From: Austropuccinia psidii
Taxonomy: Eukaryota; Basidiomycota; Pucciniomycetes; Pucciniales; Sphaerophragmiaceae
Direction: 5' to 3'
DNA: 64,000 nt
Assembly: GCA_023105745.1 (NCBI GenBank)
Contig: JALGQZ010000011.1
Coordinates: 11,680,975-11,744,974, forward strand
A program made the translations under genes and the position numbers. The first letter of the stretch is position 1; each line of letters begins with the position of its first letter. Below are positions 45,284 to 58,627 of this stretch, piece by piece. Below the pieces are notes generated by a model. The model worked only from the letters and a program-made list of their open reading frames with translations. It ran no database searches and was not told the DNA's origin.

Positions 45284-46665
45284 CCACCACAGAAAAAAGC
45301 TGGGGACTTGCATACAGGTCCTTTACAGTATCTTCAGCTTATGTCTCAGTGTATCTCTGGAAGTATCCCTAGTTTAACTCACCTTCATTGTATTCTGACA
45401 TTTTTACTCCCCCTTTAATTTTTATTAATATTTTCTCAACTCAATATATACACTGGCAACAAACATAGGTGATGAATCTTATTCAATTTTTGGATTGTGA
45501 GAACATTGAAATTCCCTCATGATGCTTCTAGTTAGTAGAATAATCTTCAAATTCTCTCATCAATTGAGTTCCTTACAATTCACTTCATGAATGCTTGTGG
45601 ATTTTGAAATTTCATCCAGCTATATGGGGAGCCTTGAAAAGGAATTCTTTGATACTTGGAGCATTAATTGGTTGTTTGTTCTTATTGTCTTCTGCTGCCT
45701 TGATTCTTGAATTTCTCTGATTTTAATTTATCTCCCATGTTGGCTTAAGCAATGAGGATAACTTAAGAATTAAGAAATTCTATTTACCAGAATGCTTGTT
45801 TTCAGATGAATGAAAAATTAAGCTTAAATTGATTTCCCACAATGATAATAATAAGTAATGATGAATTTGAAAACTATGATGGTAATTATTTTGAGGGAAT
45901 CCTGTCCAATTTTAAATTAAAAATGGGTGTTCCTCCTTAAAATTATGAATATTTTGGAAAAATATGATCCAATAATTTTATAATAAGTAAAATACCTCTC
46001 CTTGAGTGATGATTATAATCATAGAAATTGGGGGAAATAATTGGAAGAATGTTTCCATACAAATTAATCTCAATTGATTAGAATAATGATTCAAAATGAA
46101 AAATGAATAAATAAAGAGAATAAAATAAACTTGAATCTATTCAAATAGTGAGTCAATGGCCTTCAACATTATTTAATGAATACTTTTGAAATTAGATTCT
46201 TCAGAAATTCTGCAAAGGGAAAATAAACAAAGAATAGGAATACTTTGATGAATTTCAAAAAACGTTGGAAAGGGGTTGCATGGGCCACAACTGAAAAAGT
46301 TTGATCAGTGCTGGATATATCTTGGAGGGAACTCCTCATTTGGAAAGGAACTTGTTTCCTCATATATAATTTCTTTCAAAATCAAAATCCAAGGATTTGG
46401 GACAACAGTAATAACAAATTTAATTGATCTTCAGATTTGGAATATATTTATGTCCATTAATAAACTAAGCTTCAAAATATAATTCATTTTTTACAATATT
46501 AAGAAAAATTCAGGGGCTAAATCTTTAGCTTATCAAAATCACTTACAAAATCCCCGGGGGTTTTTCCACTATATAACCCATGCAATCCTATCATTTATCT
46601 TCCATTTGTCCTAAATAAATCATATCACACTGATATATTAAATTTTCAATCTAAAAATTTACAGT
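45284..46665. other. AT-rich spacer, promoter-like at its right end
   Basis: No gene recognised. A TATA-like CTATATAACC at 46569-46578 lies about 95 bases before the ATG of the SNF2 relic and may be its old promoter. Confidence 0.4.
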
Positions 46666-48840
46666 ATGATTTCAATATTTTGTCTTGGGTTTTTTATTAT
46701 TCAAATTGAGAAAAAAATCATTGATCAATCCTTCCCAACCTCTCTGAGCTCAGTAATATTCAGAAGAGTATTTAATTCTATTCATATACTATTAGAATCT
46801 GACTTGAGTCATCTTGGGAGCCTTGATTCTTTCCAGAATTTCCATCTGGGCTCACTGCTTGATATTTTTGGAGGAGTGGCTGAAGGCTTCAATCCTGAAA
46901 CATATAAAAGATGCAAAAACAATAATAAAGTGCTTTTTATAAGTTATTTCATAAATTTCAAGAATAAAGATAAAAATATCCTATTACATGGATGTGTTTT
47001 TGTGGATAAAGGGAATATTTTACAAACAAGAGAGGCTTTCAATAATGCAAACATGGATCTGACACATATTGGAAACTATAGCTCACCTTTATTTATTGAT
47101 ATTCCTCAAGCTTCTAACAATACAAGTTTAACTAGCTCTGTTACTTCAATACCTAATTGTCAAACCAATCTTTCCTTGCACCAAATCCAGGGTATTTCCT
47201 TTCTCTTAAATATGGAAAATAATGCCGAATTATTTTTTGAAAACCTATGGAAACATTCAGATAACTTATGGATTAAAAAGATGTTTTCTAATGCTGTTGA
47301 AAATGGGCTGATACCACAAGATATTGGGGGCAAAAGTAGGGGTGGAATATTGGCTGATGATATGGGACTTGTAAAATCATTGAAAACCTTATTCATGATT
47401 AAAAAAACACAAAATGAACATTAAAGTACTTAGAAATATCTAAGGACCATGTCCCAGCTACTTTGCATAACTGGGAGAATGAAATAAGACTACATTTTCA
47501 TGATGGTAGTTTACCATATTCAATATTCCATGGTTCCAATCGTAATTTCATTTAATTCCAAAAATTGAAGCAGAATGCAGTTATCATCACCATATATGAT
47601 GTTATTGCTGGTTATAATGTTGATGATGTTCATGGGATGAGAATAAATCCTATTTTAGTGAATTGGTTCAGAATAGTGTTTCATGAAGCACAGTAAGCTT
47701 CTCTTTGGGATTCTTAAGTAAAAAATTACTGAAATTTTTACATCAATTAGCTACATAAAGGAACAATCTACCCATAGAGCATTCACAATATTGACTTTAA
47801 AATCTGAAAGAAAGTTATGCCTTACAGGAACACCATTACAAAACAATCTTTAGAATCTTCATAGTCTGTTGAGGTTTTTACAAGTAGAACCATGGAATCT
47901 CAAGCCTTTATGGGAAAATTGCATAATCAAACAAATATCATCTGGGAATCAAATGGAAATCCAATTATTACAGCTTATAATGCAAACACTCACCTTGACA
48001 AGATTGAAAGCCAACCTACTGTATCTTCCCAAGAAAGTGCAACATGGAGTTGGAATTGAGATGTATGAGCCATGGAAAACACTTTATTTCAAAAATCATG
48101 AAGAGTTTAGTTCATTGTATGGAAAACAGAGGTCCAAAGCAGTTCAATGGGATTCATCAAAATTTTTTTCCCAATTATCAGATATGAGGCAGCTTTGCAG
48201 TCATCCAGCACTAATAGAAAGGGAAGAAGGGGGAAGGCAATATACCTGGAAAGAAGGATCCAAAGTGGTGCATCTTGTTAGCCATCTCAAGAATTTTTTT
48301 CAGAAGGGGCCAGGCTTAAGATATCCCAAAGCAGTTGTTTTTTCAGAATACAAAAGGTTTCTTGATATGTGAGCTCAAATCCTTCTACTACCTGTCATTT
48401 GAATGATTTTATTGATCAAATATTGTACAAAGTATCAAAATTGCACTGGATGAAAGTGGAATATCCAATTTGATGATGCATGGAATGCTCAAAAATGATC
48501 AAAAGATACAAATCCTTGAAGAATTCAGAAAAAATCCAAAATCTCAAGTTCTTCTTACAACAAAAGGCACAGGTAGTGTTGGTATTGATCTGAGATGTGC
48601 TCAAAATGTCTATATAATTTAAGACAGTATTTAGATACACCTGAAGCTTAATGTAATATTATTCCAATTACTTAAATTAGGAACCATGTTGGAACCCTCC
48701 AATTGATGATCAAGCAGTTGATAGGGTTTATTGGCTAGGGCAAAAGAAAGAAGTTCATGTATTTCATTATATAGCTGTTGGTAGTATTGAGGTGAATATT
48801 CAGCAAGTTAGAAGGAAGAAACAGCAGCTTCATATGTAAG
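46666..48840 (+). pseudogene. SNF2-family DNA-dependent ATPase (RAD5/RAD16-like), decayed
   Basis: Pieces in the order of a Snf2 ATPase can be read across frames. SLHQIQGISFLL precedes motif I (GGILADDMGLVKSLKTLF, where the P-loop Gly before Lys is Val). Then PATLLHNWENEIRLH, an ITIYD block, and motif II as VFHEAQ in place of DEAH (about 47690). LCLTGTPLQNNL follows, then MRQLCSHPALIE (about 48190), VVFSEYKRFLD, VLLTTKGTGSVGIDL (about 48550), and motif VI QAVDRVYWLGQ with one Arg replaced. Stops and frameshifts in between and the damaged motifs show it is dead. It may be host-derived or cargo of the transposon cluster to its right, toward which it points. Confidence 0.85.
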
Positions 48841-48999
48841 ATAGTTTATACTCAACCAATATTTATCTTTTTCGTAGCTAAACAATTTTTATTTCATTTA
48901 AGGTTGAGCATTGGACATTTAGGTACTGTGGATCATGAATTGGAAAAATTGATTGTGGAAACAATAGAAAAATCATGAATTATTTTTTTAGGTTTCAAA

Positions 49000-51900
49000 T
49001 AGTTGAAGTAAATGATGAATATCTATACATGGCTTTGACTGTAACATTAGCTTCTCATCATTAGTAAGCTTGGAAATATAATCATTCAAATAAATATTTT
49101 CTGGATTCTATTGAATTTACTTTTTTGAATTTGCTTTTGAATTAATAAGGAATCTAATTGACTTTCTAACTTTGAGAATAAATCTGACCTTGAAGGGGAC
49201 TTTAGTTTTATTGATGATCCATTTTCATCCTCAGTATCAGAGCAGCATCGTGGCTCACCAAATATGGAAGCTTCATCTTGATTAATTTTCCATGATAGTA
49301 ATTTCTCTGAGCGATTTGATGATAACTGAATATTAAATAACATCAATTGGTGTAAAAATCAATCACAAATAAAAGAAAAACATACTCTTTTACACCACCT
49401 TGATTTCTGCTTCTGACTGGCTTTTTTTGAAAGTGCTTCAGGAACCAATTTATCATTCTTAAGATCCTCTTGTTTCTCTCTGAAACAGCACATCGGTATT
49501 AAAGACTTATTAATATGTGTATTATACTTTGTATTTATCAAGAACATTTTCAATTCTCCTTGTTGGTGTATAGTTCCAGTGCTTGAGAACAAATTTTGCA
49601 AATATTTTATACCATTTTGATTCCCAACATTGATGCCAAGCAAAGGTTGACATGGAGAATCCTGATTTGAAGAGATCCTCTAGAAAAATTGTTTTGTAAA
49701 TTGGTGAAATTAATATTCTTGGGTTTATAGACGGTCTATCCTCTCCTGAGTTGTGATTATGGGGATTTGTAATTGGATTATCAGTGCAAGAAAAGGGCAA
49801 GTTCTCAACCATTTATATCAGATGGAGATTGAAAATAGTTGATTTCCATGATCAACCAGCATAATTGATGCATGGATCTTGATATTGCACTGGTAGGTAG
49901 TGGGATGATGGGATGTAATATCTTGTTGATAGTCCTGTTTGATTTGGGTATAGAGGTCTCCAAAAAGTAATGGGAAGCTTTAGGCATAGTAAAACAGGTT
50001 AATTAAAGTCAGATTTCTGGGTATAGGTGGAAGAATCAAGAGAAAGGCTCCTATTTATCATAAATGAGAGGATTCTGGAGCCCTGTAGTCATTTCTTGCA
50101 GCTTGAATGAGCCTGAAAAAAGCTATCTTGTGTAAAAGGAGCTTATTTGGGAAGGTAAGCAATGAGGTATCAGGTGAAGCAAAGTAATATTAGCACACTC
50201 AAACATGATTTGAATAAAAATCACCCTTTTTTGAAAGAATAAAATTAAATTACAGAAAAGAATGATCAAATTAATAAGGTGTTTATATTGGCTTTATGAT
50301 GGAGATCTAGTACAGGTTGTCCATCTATGGTATTTTTTTCAAGCCATGCCTCACTGAAGTCCAATACTAAACATTTGTCCACTTCCAATTTTTTTGGAGC
50401 AGTGGGAACAAATTCATGGGTTTTTGAGAAAAATGCCTTGTTAAAAATATCCAAAATATATGCATTTGTTCTCTTCAAAATAGTCTCATAAGGCCTTTCC
50501 TTTGCAATAACACTATCAGTAATTTCAATCATCTGAAATGCTCCTTTAGCTGAGCTTTTCTCCAATCTCTTGAGCAAACCATTAAGCCTCTTACCCCAGA
50601 AGCAAGAAATGAAGCTAAAATATGATAGCAGGGCTTAAATAATCCTATTTATGATTGTAGCTCTGATAAGTTCTTAAGGTGTTCTTTGGACCTTTTGTGA
50701 GTGAGCACAAATCCATCAGGAATATTGACTGGAAGAACTTTTGAATGTGCTAGTATTGGGACATATGAAGTCATAAGATGTAAAATGGAATAATTGAAAG
50801 ATATTAATCTATTCATTCCATAATGAATTGGCTGGTTTTCCTCCTTTTCATCAAGGGTATTTTCAATTTGAGCTGAATGGGATGGTCTTGTGCTGAGGCA
50901 GGACACTAGAAATTCCAGGCTGAGTCTTTGAACTAACAAGGGATCATCTTCTGTGAATTTCGTGATTTCAAACTTTTCAGGTTGTATGAGATCTTGTGCA
51001 GAAACTGATGTTGACTGCAGTATCAGATTGGCCCAGAACGTTTTCTTTTGAAGATTAGGGACAAAGAGGGATTGTGCCAATTGAAAGAGGGGTTGGTGTG
51101 ATTTGGGAATTTTTTTCATTTAAATTGTAGAATCCAAAGTAAAGATAGGGACATTCCAAGCATCAGGATCATTGAAAGGATCATATTTCTTTGGTGAAAA
51201 GATATCTAATCCTGAAAAAAGCAAGTAAATATCAATGTTCTTGAAGAAACCTGAATGAATGTCTTTTGTATTTACCAGATTTATCCAAATCCACTAGCCA
51301 TTTTGTAATTCTAAGAGATCCATTACTTTGAAAGTGTATTCCTTTGGGTAGTTTGGTAGAAAATGGCCTTTGGGGAATTTCCTGGAATTGTTCTCTTACT
51401 AGATTTTCAACATTAACCTGGCATTTCTCGCATGAGGATACAGAAAGTGGCTGATAATGGCTGATTTTCTCTTGAAAGTGATCTGAGTGGATGGGATTGA
51501 ATAATCCATATTGAGGAAGCTTTTTATTCTTTTGGGATGTTGAAGGCTCTTCATTACTGGTTTGCATTACTTTTGAGGTTGATGGGTTCTTATCTACAAG
51601 TATAAAATTGGATTTAGGTTTTTCTTTTGAGTGTTTGGTAGATGTAGGTTGTATCAAGGGCTCCTCTATTTTTGATTTTGCTTTTTTTTTCATGGTGGAA
51701 GCTGGAAAATTTTATATATTTGATTGATCATTTTGAGAAATACTATTGACTTCAGGGCTGGAGTTTGATGTGGATAGGACTTTTTCAAAATCATTTTGAG
51801 GTTGGAATAGTCCTGGTTCTAGATTTTGGGAATCTGACTGGTATTGTGGGTGTGATTTCTCAGTATCATAATTGCATTCCAATTTCTATGAAAGAAATGC

Positions 51901-52343
51901 TTCAGGGAATATTGTTTAATCTTTGAGTAAAGCCTAAATAAAATATTGAAATATACTTATTGATTCTTTTCCTTTATACTTTGATAAATTTTGGCCTTTT
52001 TATTACTCATACTAGAAGAAGATATGAAATACCTCTTTATTGATGTTTGGGAGGATGCTGAGATAACAACCTTGGCTTCAGGGGGTAATGATCCACTTAG
52101 CTGTACACTAAATTATGATTTGAATTCCAATTACAAAAGGCTCCATATGGACAAAAGCTGGAAAAACATATGATACAGATCATGTTCAAGTATTTTGGAG
52201 ACCTCTTGAGTTTTTTTTCTTGCATATTCAGGAAAGTGAGTATCGCAGGTAGAAAGCTTGAGAGAAAAAAGAAATTTGGAGATTTTGGATATGAATTTTG
52301 ATTTTTCAACTTGCTTTGGCCCTATTTCAAGTAATGGATCCAT
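49000..52343 (-). pseudogene. Multi-exon gene of unknown function, decayed
   Basis: A chain of minus-strand coding pieces: 52343-52131 (possible start, MDPLLEIGPKQVEK), 52110-52030 (SGSLPPEAKVVISASSQ), 51880-51276, then an intron at 51275-51212 (GTAAAT ... TTTTTTCAG), 51211-50649, 50577-50266, 49987-49522 and 49346-49086. Text such as RPFSTKLPKGIHFQSNGSLR, DPDAWNVPIFTLDS, FSMSTFAWHQCWESKW and VLKHWNYTPTRRIENVLD looks protein-like, but I recognise no domain. Joining exons shows in-frame TAA codons, for example just before MKKIPKSHQ at 51119. It converges on the SNF2 relic. A transposon-borne gene is likely from context only. Confidence 0.5.
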
Positions 52344-52429
52344 TTTGGAGCAGTGATTATTTGAAATTGACTGAGGGTTAATTATTATAAATAAGTTTTT
52401 GAATTTATTTTTGAAATGAAATTGAAAAA

Positions 52430-53040
52430 AATAGAAGGTGGGCGTTCTTTACAGTGTTCAAGACAGATTGTACTATTATGGAATTTAGGATTTTGGGAAG
52501 GCATATATAATTATGACTTTTGATAAATGTCAATATTTTTGCTTGAGCATTGCTCAATATATAATAGCTTGGGGACAAATGAAAACCAAAGCAGGCATAA
52601 ATAAGAGGCTTATATATTAAATAATGTTGAGAACCTATAGCACAGTTCATCTTTGAAAACATTAAATAAATAACAAATTTATGACTGATGGTCATAATTG
52701 TGAAATCGCCCATTGTGGCTGAATTATAAATTCTCACAATGGGTAAATTTTTAAAATATTTCGAATCATGTTTTATTTTGAAGTACATTTATTACTAAAC
52801 TCTAAGCTTGGAAAACACATAGGACACTTAAGCTCTAAAATACACTACAAAAATACTAATTTTATGACTGCTAGTCATGATTTTGAAAGGCATCTTTTGA
52901 TTTGGTTATTAATTCACTCAATTGGTGAATTGTTAAAATAATTTAGCTCTGAATATATTTCCAAATACATCTATTACAAAACTATAAGCTTGGATACAAA
53001 AAAGGACTAGGAGATAAACATTATTCAGGATTCATATGAT
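52430..53040. repeat. Degenerate repeats of about 180 bases with ATGAC...GTCAT palindromes
   Basis: Two clear copies start at about 52681 and 52864 (TTATGACTG(A/C)T(G/A)GTCAT, then AATTG-rich sequence, then CTAAGCTTGGAAAACACA or TATAAGCTTGGATACAAA). A weaker copy is near 52512. The core dyad resembles the first hairpin of the array at 58628-60432. Confidence 0.55.
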
Positions 53041-53060
53041 TATGACTACTTGAACCAGCT

Positions 53061-54649
53061 TCAATTCCACTGAGAGAAGATCTTCCTGGCCTCTGTATGA
53101 TGTGACATCCCCTTTTTTGTCTTGGCCTCAATCTCTAATAAAATATTTTGGAGTCCAATTGGTTCTTTTACCAGTAAGTGGTTTCTTTCAACTTCTGAAA
53201 TTGTGTTCAAGTATATTGTGGAATAAAAATCTAAAGGTAAGAAATTTGGGACATCATTCAAATCAGAATTATAGTCTAATTTATCTCCATCCCTATGAAG
53301 CATATGTTGAACTCTATTCTTTTCAAGCTGGGTTTTGACACCAAGGGTCATTGCTAGATCCAATTGCCTTTTACACAAGGTGAAAGATTCACTACGCCAA
53401 ACTTCAACAAGTCTTTTTGGTGCTTTCCCAAGTCAGAATTATCCTCTACATCTGAAGTTGCTTTTCTATCAGTATATATTTCAGAGAAATTGTTGTTTTG
53501 AGGGAATAATTGACGTGCTATTTTGAAACAGGCAGCTGTACCCTAAATATAAAAGAAATATTAGAGTTTGGTGTATGTCTAACAAAAGAATAAGCACGTG
53601 CATTCTTCCTCCCTCTAGTGTTTCTGAATTTCTTAGCTTTTTGAAATTTAACCTCCTCTGCAGCCTGGCCAAGTTTTGAGAGCTTTTTCATTTCTTTACC
53701 CCTTCCATTGACCCAACTTTTGATTAATAGGCTTAGTTGATCAGGATTGTGGATATTTAAGCTGGGTTGAGTCTGGCTCCAATTGAAAAAATGTTTGGAG
53801 ATAATGTTGGCTGAGGCTGCATTCCAAGTGGAGTTATTGAATGAGGTTCCCCATTGGAAGGTAATCCTCTTGAGGCCTACTAGCTGCCATTCCTTTTCAC
53901 AAGGATGCTTTTCAACTATTGAGAACTTGATCTTGTTATTGAGAACATCACGACTTGGTTTAAATTCAGGTGGCTGAAATCATTGAGATATAGAGGTTAT
54001 TTCTTGATTGACCAGAATTTTGCGCTCACTAATTGGATGATCTCTCAGTCCATATTCAAAGGTTTCCAAATGGGTCTTGATGTGTTTAGCTTGGTTTTTG
54101 ACCCAATGAATATGAAATTCCTCTTCATCATTGGTAGGATTGGGTGGGAAGTGATCTACAGAAGGTGGCATACCCATTAAGAAGTAGATAAATTCTTGCA
54201 AGTGGACTTATTCAGTGGATGCCTGACTTGGAAGATAGTTCTTTGTTACCAATCTTGTAATGCAGTGATTTCTCCCTTCCAAAATTCTCTTATTATTTCT
54301 GGCCCTCTGTTGGTCCTTTTCTTGTTGAATCCTGGATTCTACTCCAAAAACTGAAAACCAAATCAGTTAGTAATTTTCAATAAGCTTTAGGAAAGATACT
54401 CACCACCGGATGATATTTCCTGTTGTCCCTCCTGACTGGCATTCTGTGCAACTGCATCCTCTATTCCAAGTCTTTCCAAATCAAAGAGAAAGATGGAGTT
54501 TTGTCCAGTAGAGGCAGTATGGGTGCTTTCATGGCTTTCTTCATCTGAGTTAATTATTGAGTCACCCTCTGTTGGTGGGTTTTGTGATTAGGATCCAGAA
54601 TTTGCTCTGTGGAATGCGGAGGGGGATCCACCATTGCATTGGAAGACAT
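53061..54649 (-). pseudogene. Gene of unknown function next to the transposase, decayed
   Basis: Coding pieces on the minus strand joined by apparent short introns: exon ending QQEISSG at about 54405, then an intron with GTGAGT donor and TTTTCAG acceptor. The exon from about 54350 includes FLMGMPPSVDHFPPNP, KNQAKHIKTHLETFEYGL, GLKRITFQWGTSF and SWVNGRGKEM. A last part, 53378-53061, reads CKRQLDLAMTLGVKTQLEKN, HRDGDKLDYNSDL and LNTISEVERNHLLVKEPIGL. Stops (TAA after PSQASTE, TGA after TSISQ) and frameshifts break it. I recognise no domain. Ordering and direction suggest it belongs with the tnp2-like transposase upstream. Confidence 0.55.
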
Positions 54650-55275
54650 TGTAATATCAATTTAAAGAATTGGAGTTAAATTGAGGAAAATTAGGTAATT
54701 ATATTAATGACAGTTTGAGGATGTTGAACAGAGGTAGAGTGAAGATTCAGAGTATGAGAATGAATTTTCTAGATGAGGAAGCTCAGGAAAGCTTGAAGCA
54801 GTTTGGTGAAGTGGAAATACACACATTTTTGGTGGAGAAGAGATAGTTTATATACACATTTTTTAAAAACTGTTCTATCCAGAACCAAAAAACCAAATTC
54901 TGTCTTGAAAGATCTTTGGGAGGCTTAAATATGGGAGATTGACAATTTAAATCTCTTTTAAAAGGGATTTGAGTGAATTATTCTAAAAAAAACTTCATTT
55001 AATAGCATATAACAATATCAACAAAGGGAAAAGTATTGTTTTTCCTCCAAGAAAATGTTTAGTGAGCATTGATAAGGAAACCCTAGGCTGAAAGGGGTGT
55101 GGTGCTTCAATCACCTATCCATTGCTGGCAAGGTTTGAAAGGAAATGGTAAAAAGCTGTTAAAATATATGAGATAATGAGTGGAAGTCCACTGAATCACT
55201 TACTGATGAATGTAGAGATACCAAGAAAAGTGTAGACTGATCAATTCCAAAGGTTCCAGGAGTATTCTTGAGGCT
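54650..55275. other. Spacer between two minus-strand genes
   Basis: No ORF or motif recognised. It separates the 3' end of the transposase from the start of the next gene and probably holds that gene's promoter. Confidence 0.4.
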
Positions 55276-58200
55276 TTAAGCATGACCCAAAACTGATTGG
55301 GAGTTGATGATTATGGAATCCTCTGTCTGGTCCAATAGAATAGAACAATTGACATCTGGAAAAGGATGGAAAGGGTCTTTTTCTATTTCATTATTTTCAA
55401 GCTTCTTAAAAGGTTTGATTATTAGCCACCATATGTTGGGATCACCTCCAACTAATGAGACAATATTATCAATATGGCCCAACAATTTGACATTATTAAT
55501 GCTATACTCTATGATACTGTCTTCAACATGTAAATTTACATTACAATACCTTTTTTTTTCAAAAATTATTGACTTTTTGCATTCAAAGAGTTTTAAAACA
55601 TCCCTTAAATCTCTTGAAACTAGTAGTTTCCACTGTTGAAAAATAGCATCATGCAATTGAATTGTATGACTGGCACTGATATTTTTTGATTGATGAAGAG
55701 CATTGAGGGGATTGTTCCTACCAACTCTTTGTTGAAGATTAGGGAATTTGGAAATCCATTGATATTGTACTTTAGATATCCATCTTTTCAGTATTTTTTG
55801 GGAGATCTCAGCTACAATTGGTCATATGTGGGTAAGTATTGTGCGAGGGTGATTTCTTGACATAAAAATATATAATTCAAACTCAACATGGCTTATTATT
55901 CCATGGTAGGTCTTCAAATGTAAGGTTTATTCTTTTGTATGCCCACACAGCTAAGCTTCTTGGTGGACCTAGCTCCTTGATAAGCTTTGGTAAATGTCTT
56001 GTTAGGTGTAGATTAGGTTTGGAGTTTATCATGGACCAACCCAAACAAAGTGTTTGACGATAGATCTTTGTAGTACTTTCAATCTTATCTAGATCTTCTT
56101 CATGAATGCTTGTTCTGAGTAACATGTTTTTTAATTTAACTAATGAAATTAGTGATTTGAGTAGAAGATCCTGATGGAGGTAGTTCCCTGGGCATTTTAC
56201 CCTTTCCTCCCTGTGAGGTATTTGTGAACTCCATAGTGGTACAAGTGCCAAAGGTAAATACAATTCCATCAAGATTTGCCACTCCGCTGCTTTGAGTGTC
56301 TGAAAGTTTTTGAAACCAAATTTTGTGGGTAGACAAGAAAACCATGATGGGACTTTTTTTTGATTGATGACTTTTTGAAGTACCTCTAATTTTTCTTTTT
56401 TCAATCTTGGAGTTTCATCCCCCATTGGATTTAAATACTGATTATCATCAGAAGATAAATCAGAGGGAACCAATGAATCACTACCATGTGTAAAAGGTAA
56501 TAAGTTGAGTACTGTAGAAGTGGTTGTCTGGGATCTAAGGGAATACATGGAATTTGAAGTTCTGTTGCTTTTTGCAGTTTGATCACTTTTGGTCCTGGAG
56601 GCTTCACTAGATCCTTTGTGCCTTTGGGATGTAGGAGGTCGAATGAGGGCAAGGTTAGCTTTTGTAGGTTTTTGTTTCTTGGGTCTACTTATTTTTTCAG
56701 AAACATTGTCATCTTCATTTTTCCTTTTGCTTGGACGCCCCAATAAACAAAAATCATATTTGGATGGATTTGAGTGTGCCAAAAAACTTTGCTTTTTCCT
56801 TTGAATCTCTAACTCATGACCAGCCAACCCCACCTTGAGGAATGATATGCACTAGTCTTTGACATCCCCTAAGATCAAAAAATTCATGATATCTATGCCA
56901 CAAAAGTCAATTGGTCTCCAATAATCTAGTTTATTTAGAATACTCCACCGGACACCATGTGATTTTACGAATTGATCTTGTTCCTTTTTAGTTTGAAGTT
57001 GGAGCCATTCATTTGCCTTGGAAATATGATTTTCATGTGTGCTTGTTTCAAATTTTGAAATATCTATTTCATTTATGTCCACCCTTGTAATATTACAAAA
57101 GGAGAAAAATTGATTGGCCGAATGAGAGGGAAATCCAGCCACTTTACGTAGAGCAGGAAGATCTGCTATTAAAGGTAATAAAGCCACTCTAATAAGTCTA
57201 CCCTGTGGAAAGTAGTGGGTATTGGAAAACCAAATACCATTCCATAACATTTGAAGCTCAATCTCAAGAGGCTCCAAAATTTAATTCATTTGATCAAGAG
57301 ATGGCTCTTTGGGACCAGGAATTATTGCATATAAAAACATGTTTGCCTCTCTTTGACTTTCACTTGGAGGAAGATTCAAACAAGTGAGAATAATTGACCC
57401 AATTGAAATGGATTTTGCAGCCCCTTTGTTACTGAATGGATTGAACCAATCTACATATAAGCTAAATATCAAACTACCTGTTCTATTTGTGAAAGCTTGT
57501 TTACTTTGCAGGGAAGATTTGAATGTGTGCCAAATTTCACTATGCCAAATATCAGAAATAACTTTAGGGTCTGTTTGAGAATTATGGGTATTGTGAGCAT
57601 TTAATATCTTTTCAAATTCAGGAATCCACATATGGGAGGCCAACCATTTTTGCAGGATTGGTATGTAAAGGTACAGATTGGTTTTTGACGTGAAGTATCA
57701 TTCTTGTCATGAGTTTTAAATAAAAGAGAACCACATTCTTTTCTTGCAAGAGAGCCTAATTTGACAATGGAGGAAGGAAAAGGTTGAATAAATTTGGATG
57801 TACACTGTTTGTTGATGTGCCCTGTTTCAGTCAGATCATACAAGCTGAAGCATTCTGGACAGCAAATCTCTTTTTCAAAGTCCATGGATATGCCCAGCTG
57901 AACCAAAATAGTTTCAATTGAAAGTGGAATTTCTTTAGCAATGGATAATCCATCAAAATTGAATTTCTCTCCAAGGCTAGTTATCTTTTCCCTTTCTGAT
58001 AGAAGAAATTCTTTGATACTCTGTCTGGACATTTCATTTTTGAGGTATAGGCTGGAAGCTTGAACTAAAACTTTAAGAGCATGAGAGTCAATGAATTTAA
58101 AGGTCTTGTTCTCATATTTTATGGCATCAAAAAGTAAATTTCTTTCATTCTTCTGATGACATATATGTTCAATTTGAGAGCATCCAGGGGTTTTCTGTGT

Positions 58201-58475
58201 TGGCTTCACCAAAATATTGTGGAAAATTAGATTTAAGTAATGATGAATAATTGAAATGAATGTGGGAAAGAGTCCTTACAGTTTCACTATTTTGGGCTAA
58301 TAACATCTGATCAACCAAAGACTGGGGTCTCCTGATTTACTAGTTCCAATTGATGTGTCTTCCAAGCTGGTTCAGACATAGGTCTTCCATGCTGAACAAT
58401 ATTGTTCAAATCTTCATAATATTGATTGTAACAGCCAAGCTTGTGACAAGTGCAAATTTTTTTAGGCCGACCCAT
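55276..58475 (-). pseudogene. tnp2-like (CACTA-type) DNA transposase, decayed
   Basis: The likely start at 58475 reads MGRPKKICTCHKLGCYNQYY, a Cys/His-rich N-terminus. After a probable intron, 58212-57601 includes CCPECFSLYDLTETGHINKQ and a CGSLLF region ending CTFTYQ. A frameshift leads to 57643-57281 (LYVDWFNPFSNKGA, TCLNLPPSE, IIPGPKEPSLDQ). Next is 57277-56852 (GRLIRVALLPLIADLPALRK, GFPSHSANQFFSFC, GVRWSILNKLDYW), then 56833-55883 (LKAAEWQILMELYLPLALVP, KPNLHLTRHLPKLIKELGPP) and 55656-55276. These blocks match the tnp2 transposase family common in basidiomycetes. Stops at exon-internal positions and two frameshifts show decay. Confidence 0.85.
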
Positions 58476-58627
58476 TTTTTGAAAAATGAGATTTTCTGGG
58501 GAATGAACAAAAAGGGCCCAAGAAATTGAAATGGAGTAGTGTGGTTATGAGGAAGGTTTTGGGGGTCAAAGTAAACTCAAAACAGCTTTCAAGTGGACAC
58601 AAACATAGCTTTATTTATATTATGTTT

